Below are positions 52,290 through 60,305 of a stretch of 64,000 nt of DNA, in pieces. The translations under genes and the position numbers were made by a program. This DNA is from Deltaproteobacteria bacterium. GTDB taxonomy: Bacteria; Myxococcota_A; UBA9160; UBA6930. The notes under the pieces are model-generated. The model was given only the letters and a program-made list of their open reading frames with translations. It was not told where the DNA came from and ran no database searches. Location: NCBI GenBank assembly GCA_016875395.1, contig VGRF01000001.1, forward strand, positions 1-64,000, read 5' to 3'. The stretch's first letter is position 1, and each line of letters starts with the position of its first letter.

Positions 52290-53152
52290 GGCGCCTCGCG
52301 CACTTCGTAGCGCGCGATCAGCTCGGCGACGGCGCTCGCGAGCGCGCGCTCTCCGGCTTCGCGCTGGGCGTCTTCGGCGACGCGCGCGCGAATCTCGGCG
52401 AGTTCGGGCGTGCGTGCGGGTGCGCGCGCGGACACGAGCACGAGGTGCGCGCCGTAGGGAGATGCGTACGGGCCGCGCCACTCCTCGCTCGGTGCGAGCG
52501 CGAACACGGCGTCGGCCAGCGCCGCGCCGAAGTGGCTCGCAACGAAGTCGTGCGTGCGCTCGACGTAGTTCACGTGGAACGCGAAGCGGTCGCCGTGCTG
52601 CGGGGCCTCGTCGAAGCGCACCCGCGCGCGGTTCAGCGCGGTGAGCTTCGCACGCGCGGCCGCGAGCGCGGCCTCGGCGCCGCGCTGCTCGGCGTCGAAG
52701 AACACGTGCGTGAAGGTGACGCTCGCCGGCTCCGCGTAGTCGGCGGCGTGCGCGGCGTAGAAAGACGCGAGCTCGGCGTAGCTGATCGGCGCGGGAGCGC
52801 TCGCTCCGCGCAGCGCGAACTCGAGCTTCTGCACGAGGCGCTGGCGGATCACGTAGTCGTCGCGCGCGAGGCCGAGCCGCATGGCCTCGCGGTGCAGCGC
52901 CTCTTCGCGCACGAAGTCGTCGCGCAGCGCCTGCCGCGCGGTGGGCGAGAGCCCGTCGTAGAGATGGGCCGCGGCGCCCGCGTCGAAGGCGCGCGAGCGG
53001 TACTGGACGAACTCGAGCAGCGCCGCGCGGTCGACCACGATCACGCGCTCGTCCGCGTCGCGCGGATCGCCCGCGATCGCGCGGTGCAGCGCGAACAGTG
53101 CGAGGCCCGCGAGGGCGAAGTGCAGCAGCGGTTCGCGGAGCAGGGCGCGCAT
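52286..53152 (-). CDS. Peptidyl-prolyl isomerase, parvulin-like, membrane anchored
   Basis: 288 residues from ATG 53152. N-terminal helix LLHFALAGLALFALHRAIA, then a helical chaperone domain with ALRDDFVREEALHREAMRLGL and VIRQRLVQKLEFAL typical of SurA/PpiD-like proteins, and a degenerate parvulin region with ASVTFTHVFFD and GEW-less GPYASPYGAHLVLV. Likely a periplasmic folding helper for the co-encoded HupE or DUF3604 proteins. Stop overlaps the HupE ATG by 4 bp. Confidence 0.82.
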   Translation of the reverse strand: MRALLREPLLHFALAGLALFALHRAIAGDPRDADERVIVVDRAALLEFVQYRSRAFDAGAAAHLYDGLSPTARQALRDDFVREEALHREAMRLGLARDDYVIRQRLVQKLEFALRGASAPAPISYAELASFYAAHAADYAEPASVTFTHVFFDAEQRGAEAALAAARAKLTALNRARVRFDEAPQHGDRFAFHVNYVERTHDFVASHFGAALADAVFALAPSEEWRGPYASPYGAHLVLVSARAPARTPELAEIRARVAEDAQREAGERALASAVAELIARYEVREAP

Positions 53153-53823
53153 CGCGCGAGTGGAACGCAGCGATCGCGCTGCGCGCAAGCGTCGCTTCGC
53201 GTCTCCTCAGCCGACTGGGACGATCTTGCCGAGCGCGTATCCGCCGAGCAGCGGGCGCCTTCGGCGCGCGAAGTCGCGGGCCTGTACTCGTTCGAAGGCG
53301 GGTGCGGCGGAAGCAGCGCCATCGCTTGATAGGCCTCGGCGACGAGCTCCGAACAGAAGAGGCTGTCGAGCCGCTCGCCACGCCACTTCCCGAACCAGCC
53401 CTTGAACGCGGAGCGCACGAGCTCGAGCTTGTCCTCTTCGTACGGGCGCCCTGATAACTCAGCGCGACGTTTCGTGAGCGCCGCCTCCATCTCTGCCGTG
53501 ATCGGCTTGTCGAGGGGCCGCAGCTTGAACTCGCCGTCGTACGTGGCGAGCCGCTCACTCAAGGGCACGAGCTGCACGCCGTGCTGCTTCCTTCCCGTTT
53601 CGATGTCCGCGAGATCGGCGAGCGTCGTCGACTCCCACAGCAGCACGCGATCCGGGAACTTCGGCGAGCGCACCACCACGCCCACGTGTGACCACTTCCC
53701 GCCGATCGCCCACTTGATCACGCTCGAGAAGAAGCTCGCACCCGAGAACAGCACGAGGTCGCCCGTCTTCAAGTCGCTGCGGACGTCGGCGTACTTCGGT
53801 CGTTCGCTCGCAGCTCCGGCCAT
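53041..53823 (-). CDS. YiiX/NlpC-P60-like cysteine hydrolase with a C-terminal frameshift
   Basis: The continuous frame gives 260 residues. The permuted papain-like fold is intact: KTGDLVLFSGASFFSSVIKW, catalytic His in KWSHVGVVVRSP and Cys in LDSLFCSELVAEAYQ. After NEYRP (about residue 183) the frame turns into a Cys/Arg/Ser-rich tail that overlaps the PPIase gene. In another frame the sequence continues as RDFARRRRPLLGGYALGKIV and ends at 53207, just what the family tail looks like. So a single base is missing near 53278-53283. Without that lesion the gene would be 53207-53823. Role: hydrolysis or amidation of peptides or lipids, unknown. Confidence 0.75.
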   Translation of the reverse strand: MAGAASERPKYADVRSDLKTGDLVLFSGASFFSSVIKWAIGGKWSHVGVVVRSPKFPDRVLLWESTTLADLADIETGRKQHGVQLVPLSERLATYDGEFKLRPLDKPITAEMEAALTKRRAELSGRPYEEDKLELVRSAFKGWFGKWRGERLDSLFCSELVAEAYQAMALLPPHPPSNEYRPATSRAEGARCSADTRSARSSQSAEETRSDACAQRDRCVPLARCAPCSANRCCTSPSRASHCSRCTARSRAIRATRTSA

Positions 53824-53836
53824 GTCGCCTCACTTC

Positions 53837-54730
53837 TCAGTTCGAGCTCACAGTCCCAGCGGCGCGCACGTCGAAGCGGCGCAGCTTGCTGCGCGAGTCG
53901 CCGTTCTCGTCCGTGCCCACGAGCAGCGTCGTGTCGTCGATCCACTCGATCGCCTCCAGGCCGCGCTTCGACGCCGGGATGAAGGCGCGCTTCGAAGCGA
54001 GCCAGTTGTCTCCCTGCGCGGGGCGATCGAACAGCCAGATGCCCGTCAGCGAGAGCAACGCGAGCCGCTTCCCGCTCGGCGAGAGCGCGGCGTCAGTCGC
54101 GGCCCAGATGTCCCGCGTGCTGCCGACGAGCGCCAACTCGCTCACCTCGTCCTTGCGTACGTCCGCGAGCTTCAGCCGGTAGAGCTTCGCGCCGTAGCCG
54201 AACTTGCTCTGCGACTCGCGGTGCTTCGTCACGAAGTAGAGCGCGCCGCGGTCGAAGAAGAGCGCCTCGCAGTCGAACTCGAGGCGCGTGGGCGGGAATG
54301 AGACTTGGTCGGGGTAGCGGACGCGGATGAAGCGCTTCGCGCGGACTTGCGCCGTGCCGGGCGTCGGCTCCGGGATCTCGTACACGCCGAGATCGCGGCG
54401 ATCGTTTGCGTTGTTCCCCATGTCCGCGACGTAGAGAACGCCGCCGCTGCGCGTGACGTCTTCCCAGTCTTCGTTCTCGGCGCCGGCGATTTCAGTCGGC
54501 GCGGCCGCGGCCCCGCCGTTCGCGCGAATCGCGAAGAGGCGCGCCGCGCCGTCGTCGTTGTGCGCCCAATGAGTCCCAGAATGCGCGCCGCTCGCGGCGA
54601 GGCCGCTGAGCTCGGTCAGCTTCTTCGGCTCCACCTTGCGCCACTCGCCGTCGGCGCACGCGGGCATGCTCGCGGCGAGCAGCGCAAGCACGAAGATTCC
54701 GCGCGCTCCGCGCTGTGCGACTCGTTTCAC
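53837..54730 (-). CDS. Secreted beta-propeller protein (SdiA-regulated/phytase-like)
   Basis: 297 residues from GTG 54730, with CGGGAG upstream. Signal peptide ending MPACADG, then LTELSGLAASGAHSGTHWAHNDDG, ENEDWEDVTRSGGVLYVADMGNNANDRR and LEFDCEALFFDRGALYFVTKHRE. These acidic, repeated D-x-N/E-D patterns resemble beta-propellers of the esterase-like phytase/SdiA-regulated type, with likely calcium sites. Probably periplasmic. 13 bp from the start of the NlpC/P60-like gene, which it precedes in transcription; it is divergent from the LLM gene. Confidence 0.75.
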   Translation of the reverse strand: MKRVAQRGARGIFVLALLAASMPACADGEWRKVEPKKLTELSGLAASGAHSGTHWAHNDDGAARLFAIRANGGAAAAPTEIAGAENEDWEDVTRSGGVLYVADMGNNANDRRDLGVYEIPEPTPGTAQVRAKRFIRVRYPDQVSFPPTRLEFDCEALFFDRGALYFVTKHRESQSKFGYGAKLYRLKLADVRKDEVSELALVGSTRDIWAATDAALSPSGKRLALLSLTGIWLFDRPAQGDNWLASKRAFIPASKRGLEAIEWIDDTTLLVGTDENGDSRSKLRRFDVRAAGTVSSN

Positions 54731-54785
54731 CGCGATGCTCCCGTGACTGCGCCGCACTACTGTCGCGCGCCTCGCAGGAGTTCAC

Positions 54786-55919
54786 ATGCAGTTCTCGATG
54801 ATCTTCGAAGCGCAGACCTCCGACCCGTCGCCGAATGGCGAGCAGCGCGTGATGCGCGAGTCGGTGGAGCAAGCGCTGCTCGCGGAGGAGATGGGCTTCG
54901 ACCGCGTGTGGGCCGTCGAGCACCACTGTCTCAAGTGGTACGCGCACATGAGCGCGCCGGAGACGTTTCTCGCCTACGTCGCAGGCAAGACGAGCCGAAT
55001 TCGCATCGGACATGGCGTGGTGTGCCTGCCGTATCGCATGAATCACCCGGTGAAGGTCGCCGAGCGCATCGGCATGCTCGACATCCTCTCGAACGGGCGC
55101 GTCGATTTCGGCGTCGGGAAGGGCGGTACGCAGCAAGAGAGCGGCGCGTTCCAAACGAACGTCGGCGACATCTCGCCGCAGCTCGAAGCGAGCGCGCGCA
55201 TGATTCCGCGCATGTGGCGTGAGGATATGTTCGAGCACAGCGGCGATGGCATGGAGATTCCGCGGCGCCCGATTCACCCGAAGCCGGTGCAGCAGCCGCA
55301 CCCGCCGATGTTTCTCGCGTGCACGCGCGAGGCGACGCTCAACCAAGCGGGCGAGTGGGGCGTGGGAGCGCTGTGCCTCGGCTTCGCGGGCCCCGAGGAC
55401 ATCGCGAAGAAGAACCGCATCTACCGCGCCGCGCTGAAGCGGCGCACGAGCGCGACGCAGGTGGGCGAATTCACGAACGAGCACCTCTCGGCGCTCTGCC
55501 CCGCGATCGTGTTAGGGGATCGCGACGCCGCGAAGAAGATCGGTCACCGCGGCCAGCGCTATTTCGCCGAAGCCATCAACCACTGGTACGACCCCACCGG
55601 CCAAGCCCCGCAGCCGCGCACGTTCGTCGACGGCGACGACGCGGACGTGCTGCTGCAAACCGGTCAGGCGATCGTCGCGCGGCTCAACGAGGAGAAGATC
55701 GAAGTCGGCACCGAGACGACGGGCATGTACAACCCGAACAACGCCTACGGGAACGTCGCCGACGCGATCGAGTACGTGGAGAGGCTGATCGCCGCCGGCG
55801 CCGACGAGATCATGTTCCTGCTGCAGATGGGCACCGTCCCGCAGGACGCGATCCTCGAGTCGATTCGGAACCTCGGGAAGCACGTGATCCCGAAGTATCG
55901 GAGCGCGCAGCGCGACTAA
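54786..55919 (+). CDS. LLM class flavin-dependent oxidoreductase
   Basis: 377 residues from ATG 54786 with AGGAG upstream. Luciferase-like barrel: QALLAEEMGFDRVWAVEHHCLKW, IGHGVVCLPYRMNHPVKVAERIGMLDILSNGRVDFGVGKG and HPKPVQQPHPPMFLA. Second LLM enzyme in the window, distinct from the one at 37019. FMN- or F420-linked monooxygenase-type role likely. Its stop overlaps the stop of the convergent small membrane gene by 4 bp. Confidence 0.9.
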   Translation: MQFSMIFEAQTSDPSPNGEQRVMRESVEQALLAEEMGFDRVWAVEHHCLKWYAHMSAPETFLAYVAGKTSRIRIGHGVVCLPYRMNHPVKVAERIGMLDILSNGRVDFGVGKGGTQQESGAFQTNVGDISPQLEASARMIPRMWREDMFEHSGDGMEIPRRPIHPKPVQQPHPPMFLACTREATLNQAGEWGVGALCLGFAGPEDIAKKNRIYRAALKRRTSATQVGEFTNEHLSALCPAIVLGDRDAAKKIGHRGQRYFAEAINHWYDPTGQAPQPRTFVDGDDADVLLQTGQAIVARLNEEKIEVGTETTGMYNPNNAYGNVADAIEYVERLIAAGADEIMFLLQMGTVPQDAILESIRNLGKHVIPKYRSAQRD

Positions 55920-56164
55920 AGGGTCGCGCTCGCGCGCTTCACGCGCGCCGCGATCCTCAGCGCCATCGCCCCTAACAACGCCGCCACGATGCCGACGTAC
56001 AGCACCTGGTGGCCCACGCCGAGGTTCTCGAACGCGTGAGGGATCGTGCCTGCGTTCGTCTGCGTGAACACGAACCAGATCCACCACGCACCCGCGGTGT
56101 GCAGCGTGTTCCAGGCGCGCGCGCCGATTGCGGCGCGGGCGGCGTCGCTCGAGGTGAGCGCCAT
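55916..56164 (-). CDS. C-terminal part of a ferric reductase-like membrane protein (split gene)
   Basis: 82 residues after ATG 56164, with helices and WNTLHTAGAWWIWFVFTQTNAG, which matches the second half of ferric reductase-like transmembrane domain proteins (heme His in the LHT motif). It is in the same frame as the preceding gene and separated from it only by TAG and two codons, so both are parts of one original gene of about 212 codons. Confidence 0.7.
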   Translation of the reverse strand: MALTSSDAARAAIGARAWNTLHTAGAWWIWFVFTQTNAGTIPHAFENLGVGHQVLYVGIVAALLGAMALRIAARVKRASATL

Positions 56165-56170
56165 CGCGAA

Positions 56171-56557
56171 CTAGAGCGCGAAGCCGAGGCCGCCGCCGAT
56201 CAGGCCGACGAGGTCGGGCTCGTAGCTCGCGAAGCGGCTGAACAGCAGGACCAGCGAGACGCCTTGTAGGAGCTGCGCGTAGGCGGCGGAGACGCCGAGG
56301 TAGCGGCGGTTCGCGAGCAGCCAGCGCGTGGCGTCGTTCTTCACGAACTGGCGAAGCGGGCGCGCGATGAAGGTGAGCAGGAACAGCGCGACCGAGGCGC
56401 GCGCGGTGGCGCGAACCCAGGCGCGCACGCTGTTTTCGCTCACGCCGCCGCCCGCGAACAGCGCGACCGACGCGACGCTGAGCACGAGCACGATGCGCAG
56501 CGTGAGGCCCCAGCCGCGCTGGGAGGTGGAGGTGTTAGGGGCGGCAGCGCTGGTCAT
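56171..56557 (-). CDS. N-terminal part of a ferric reductase-like membrane protein (split gene)
   Basis: 128 residues from ATG 56557. Three or four helices; SVALFLLTFIARPLRQF and RWLLANRRYLGVSAAYAQLLQGV match the first half of the family (R-R-Y-L-G motif). It ends GGGLGFAL then TAG at 56173-56171; translation in frame past the stop gives FAMALTSSDAARAA of the next entry. In intact relatives the two halves are continuous. Confidence 0.7.
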   Translation of the reverse strand: MTSAAAPNTSTSQRGWGLTLRIVLVLSVASVALFAGGGVSENSVRAWVRATARASVALFLLTFIARPLRQFVKNDATRWLLANRRYLGVSAAYAQLLQGVSLVLLFSRFASYEPDLVGLIGGGLGFAL

Positions 56558-56643
56558 GTCGGCTCCGTGGCGCGCGCAGGCTACCCGCCTCGATGCGGCG
56601 CGCGAGCTTGCGGATACTGCGCCGCGATCAGCGAGGAGCGGCC

Positions 56644-57681
56644 ATGGCGGAGGAAGTGCGCGGCATCGATCGAGAGCGCGTCTCGGGGTGGCTCGCGGAG
56701 AATCTTGCGGGCGCGAAGGCGCCGTTCGCGTTCGAGCTGATCGCCGCCGGCGGCTCCAATCTCACGTATCGCGTGAGCGACGCCGCGGGCGCGCGGTTCG
56801 CGCTGCGGCGCCCGCCCGTCGCCGCGCGCATCGCCACCGCGCACGACATGGCGCGCGAGTGGAAGATCATGGCGGCGCTCGCGAAGAGCGCGGTGCCGGT
56901 GCCGTCGATGCTCGCGTATTGCGCTGACGACGCGGTGAATGGCGCGCCCTTCTACGTGATGTCGTTCGTCGAGGGGCTGATCCTGCGCAACGCACAGCAG
57001 GCGGCCGTCCTCGATGCGCAGGAGAAAGAGCGCGCGACGTGCTCGCTGATCGCGGTACAGGCCGCGCTCCACACGCTCGACGTGGACGCGGTCGGCCTCG
57101 GCGATCTCGCGAAGCAGCGCGGCGGCTACGTGGAGCGGCAGCTCGCGCGCTGGCGCAAGCAGGCCGAGGCATCGACGATGCGCGCGATTCCGCACATGGC
57201 CGAGGTGCACGCCCGTCTCGCTCGCGCGATTCCGCGCGAAGTCGCGCGCCCCGCGCTCGCGCACGGCGACTATCGCTTCGACAACGTCGTGATGGACGCG
57301 GAGCAGCGCGTGATCGCCGTGCTCGACTGGGAGCTGTGCACGATCGGCGATCCCATCGCCGACTTCTGCTGGTCGCTCATGTACTGGGCGGCGCCGGGCG
57401 CGCAGAACACGTGGCTGCAGGATCCGCCCACGCAGGCGCCGGGCTTCTGCACCCGCGCCGAAGTGTGCGAGCGCTACGCGCGCGCGACGGGATTCGATCT
57501 CTCGAAGCTCGCTTATTACGAAGCCTTCTCGTGGTGGAAGATGGCGTGCCTCATCGAGGGCGTGTCGGCGCGCGTGAAGGCGGGCGCGACGGGCGGCATG
57601 CGCTCGGGCTCGTACGAGAGCGTGATCGAGCGCGCGGACGCGTACTTCGCGCGCGCGGAAGCGCTGTCGCGCGCGCTCTAG
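56644..57681 (+). CDS. APH-type phosphotransferase (ACAD10/11 N-terminal kinase-like)
   Basis: 345 residues from ATG 56644. AAGGSNLTYRVSDAAG (nucleotide loop), RPALAHGDYRFDNVVMD (HGD with N, intact catalytic loop) and VLDWELCTIGDPIADFCW (metal site). This form, with LTY near the start, is the type fused to acyl-CoA dehydrogenases in ACAD10/11, which phosphorylate 4-hydroxyacyl-CoA. Unlike the two other phosphotransferases here its catalytic residues are complete. The stop overlaps the P450 stop by 4 bp. Confidence 0.9.
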   Translation: MAEEVRGIDRERVSGWLAENLAGAKAPFAFELIAAGGSNLTYRVSDAAGARFALRRPPVAARIATAHDMAREWKIMAALAKSAVPVPSMLAYCADDAVNGAPFYVMSFVEGLILRNAQQAAVLDAQEKERATCSLIAVQAALHTLDVDAVGLGDLAKQRGGYVERQLARWRKQAEASTMRAIPHMAEVHARLARAIPREVARPALAHGDYRFDNVVMDAEQRVIAVLDWELCTIGDPIADFCWSLMYWAAPGAQNTWLQDPPTQAPGFCTRAEVCERYARATGFDLSKLAYYEAFSWWKMACLIEGVSARVKAGATGGMRSGSYESVIERADAYFARAEALSRAL

Positions 57682-58862
57682 AACGAGATCGGCAGCCGCT
57701 CGTAGCCCTGCACGAACTCGGTGTCGTGCCGCTTCGCGCGCGAGAGGTCGACGCTGTACTCGCGCGCGCGCGCGAGGATGGCTTCGAGGCAGAGGCGGCC
57801 CTCGAGCTTCGCGACGTGCTGGCCGAGGCAGGCATGTTGGCCCGCGCCGAACGAAGCGATGCGCAGCGGCTTGCGCGTCACGTCGAACACGTCGGGGTTC
57901 GCGAACTCGCGCTCGTCGCGATTGGCCGAGGGGTAGAGCATCAGCACGCCCTGCCCAGGTGTCAGGGACTGGCCGTGCAGCGAGAGCGGCTTCGTCACGG
58001 TGCGGCACAGGAACTGCGTGGGCATGTCGTAACGCACGACCTCGGTGAACGCGTCCGCGATGCCGCTCGGATCGCGCGCGAGCGCGGCGCGCTGCGCGGG
58101 GTGTTCCCACAGCCGCACCAGCGCGCTCGCGAGCACCTTCGGGAACGTCACGCTGCCGCCGACGATCAGCTCGCTCACGTGGGATGCGGCCTCTGCGTCG
58201 GGCATGCGCGCGCCGCCGAGCTCGATCGAGGCGAGCGCATCGAGCGCGCTGCCGCTGCGAGACGGCGCCGCGCGTTCCTCGCGCACGCGATCGAGGCAGT
58301 AGTCATTCAGCTCGCCCATCGCGGCCCAGCCGTCGGCGGAGATGCCTTGCTGCGAAGGGTCGTGCGTGAAGTATCGCTCCACGAGGCGACGCAGGTACTC
58401 ACCGTCCGCGAGCGGCAGCCCGATCGCGAGGCACGCCACCTTCGTCGAGAGCTTCGAGCCCACGTCCGCCACGATGTCGCAGCCGCCGCGCGCGAACGCG
58501 GGCGCGAGCAGTTCCGCGACGAGATCGCGCACGCGCGCCTCCATCTCGCGCAGCTGCTTCGGCAGGAACGCGGGGCGCACCGCGGCGCGCAGCACGGAGT
58601 GCACGGGCGGATCCGTGGAGTTGAGCATCGGCGTCACGGGCTGTTCGCGCGTCACGACCTGCGCCGACGCGGTGCCCTTCGAGACGGTGAAGCGCGCGGT
58701 GTCGCTCGAGATCGCCCACACGTCTTCGAAGCGCGAGATCGCCCAGCAGTCGTACTTCGGCAGATACAGCGCGGGCGCCTCGTCGCGCAGCTGCTTGTAG
58801 ATCGGATACGGGTCGCGCAGCACCGCCGACGAGAAAGGGTCGTAGTCGATCACGCGCGTCAC
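57678..58862 (-). CDS. Cytochrome P450 with an altered I-helix
   Basis: 394 residues from GTG 58862. Heme loop SFGAGQHACLGQHVAK with Cys345 and ExxR region EVVRY are normal. The I-helix reads GGSVTF (235-240), with Val238 where the catalytic Glu/Asp of the acid-alcohol pair should be; the tandem paralogue has GGSETF. Loss of this acid usually weakens oxygen activation and can shift the enzyme to peroxide use or other chemistry. Very similar to the gene at 58924, so a tandem duplication. Confidence 0.9.
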   Translation of the reverse strand: MTRVIDYDPFSSAVLRDPYPIYKQLRDEAPALYLPKYDCWAISRFEDVWAISSDTARFTVSKGTASAQVVTREQPVTPMLNSTDPPVHSVLRAAVRPAFLPKQLREMEARVRDLVAELLAPAFARGGCDIVADVGSKLSTKVACLAIGLPLADGEYLRRLVERYFTHDPSQQGISADGWAAMGELNDYCLDRVREERAAPSRSGSALDALASIELGGARMPDAEAASHVSELIVGGSVTFPKVLASALVRLWEHPAQRAALARDPSGIADAFTEVVRYDMPTQFLCRTVTKPLSLHGQSLTPGQGVLMLYPSANRDEREFANPDVFDVTRKPLRIASFGAGQHACLGQHVAKLEGRLCLEAILARAREYSVDLSRAKRHDTEFVQGYERLPISF

Positions 58863-58923
58863 TCCAGCTCGGTAGGCGGGCGCGCATCGTGCCCGAGCGC
58901 GCGCGGCGCCGCCAGCGAATTTC

Positions 58924-60099
58924 TCAGAATGCGATCGGGAGCCTCGCGTAGCCCTGCACGAACTCCGTGTTGAAGCGCTCGGCCTGCGCGAGGTCGACCG
59001 AGTAGTTAGGGGCTGCGGCGAGGATCGCTTCGAGGCACAGCTTGCCTTCGAGCCGCGCGACGTGCGTGCCAAGGCACGCGTGCTGGCCCGCACCGAACGA
59101 CGCGATGCGCTGCGGCTTGCGGTTCACGTCGAACACGTCGGGGTTCGCGAACTCGCGCTCGTCGCGATTCGCCGAGGGGTAGAGCATCAGCACGCCCTGA
59201 TCGGGCCTCAGCGTCTCGCCGTGCAGCACGATCTCGCGCTTCACCGTGCGGCACAGGAACTGCGTCGGCATGTCGAAGCGCAGGATCTCGTCGTACGCGT
59301 CGGGGATCCCGCTCGGGTCGCGCACGAGCTGCGCGCGCTGATCGGGGTGCTGCCACAAGCGCACGAGTCCGTTCGCGAGCGTCTTCGGGAACGTCTCGCT
59401 GCCGCCCACGATCAGCAGCGTGAGGTGTGACGCGATCTCCTCGTCCGTGAGCTTGCGGCCGTCGAGCTCGGCGCCGCACAGCGCGGGCAGCGCCTGCGGC
59501 TCACCGCGGGGCGCGCGCCGCTCGTCGCGCACGCGCGCGAGCGAGTAGTCCGTCATCTCCGTCATCGCGGCCCAGCCGTCCGCGGAGATGCCCTGCTGCG
59601 CCGGATCGTGCTGGAAGAAGCGCTGCACGAGGCGGTGCAAGTACTCCCCGTCCGCAGCGGGCAGACCGATCGCCATGCACGCGACCTTGATCGAGAGCCG
59701 CGCGGCGACGTCGCACACGATGTCGCAGCCGCCGCTCGCGACCTGCGGCGCGAGCAGATCGGCGAGCATCGCGCGCACCGCGGGCTCGACCTCGCGCAGA
59801 TGCTTCGGCAAGAAGCACTGCCGCACGACGGCGCGCAGCTTCGAGTGCGCGGGCGGGTCCATCGAGTTGAGCATGGGCGTGACGGGCTGATCCTTCGTAA
59901 CGACCTGCGCCGAAGCCGTGCCCTTCGTGGCGGTGAAGTGCTGCGTGTCGCTCGACACGCTCCAGATGTCGTCGAAGCGCGAGAGCGCCCAGCAGTCGTA
60001 CTTCGCCAGGTAGTACGCGGGCGCCTCGTCGCGCAGACGCTTGTAGAACGGGTAGGGATCGCGAATCACGTCGGGCGAGAACGGGTCGTAGGAAAGCAT
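58924..60099 (-). CDS. Cytochrome P450
   Basis: 391 residues from ATG 60099. I-helix GGSETF (about 232-237) with Glu235, heme loop SFGAGQHACLGTHVARLEG with Cys about 342, ExxR in EILRFDM. Close relative of the next gene downstream; both begin DYDPFS or SYDPFS and share most of the N-terminal 100 residues (PVTPMLNS, DPPxHS). The 61-bp spacing means they are likely co-transcribed. Substrate unknown; divergent from an amidohydrolase across about 200 bp with an inverted repeat. Confidence 0.93.
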   Translation of the reverse strand: MLSYDPFSPDVIRDPYPFYKRLRDEAPAYYLAKYDCWALSRFDDIWSVSSDTQHFTATKGTASAQVVTKDQPVTPMLNSMDPPAHSKLRAVVRQCFLPKHLREVEPAVRAMLADLLAPQVASGGCDIVCDVAARLSIKVACMAIGLPAADGEYLHRLVQRFFQHDPAQQGISADGWAAMTEMTDYSLARVRDERRAPRGEPQALPALCGAELDGRKLTDEEIASHLTLLIVGGSETFPKTLANGLVRLWQHPDQRAQLVRDPSGIPDAYDEILRFDMPTQFLCRTVKREIVLHGETLRPDQGVLMLYPSANRDEREFANPDVFDVNRKPQRIASFGAGQHACLGTHVARLEGKLCLEAILAAAPNYSVDLAQAERFNTEFVQGYARLPIAF

Positions 60100-60213
60100 G
60101 CGGGGAGCTCCGGCAACACGGCGCTGCGCTGCAAGCGCCGTTCCCCGCACACCGCGCCAAGAAGCGCGCGTGTGAGGCTCTTCGGTGGCGCGCCGCGCCG
60201 CATCCGAGGAGCA

Positions 60214-60234
60214 CGCGTGGCGTGCGGCCACGCG
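60214..60234. promoter_or_regulatory. Inverted repeat between P450 and amidohydrolase genes
   Basis: CGCGTGGC (60214-60221) and GCCACGCG (60227-60234) are perfect inverted half-sites with a 5-base spacer, 115 bp from the P450 start and 72 bp from the amidohydrolase start. It could be an operator for a dimeric regulator. Nothing else supports this. Confidence 0.3.
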
Positions 60235-60305
60235 GATCGGCCCCGCGAGCCGCGCCGGCAGCGGCACGCGCACTGCAATCGCCGGTGCGCGGTGGAGGTG
60301 CTCGT

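Noticed and set aside
55916-56557. Pyrrolysine or other amber recoding
   Set aside because: A single TAG in one membrane protein is not evidence; no pylT/pylS or recoding element is visible. Nonsense mutation or error is simpler.
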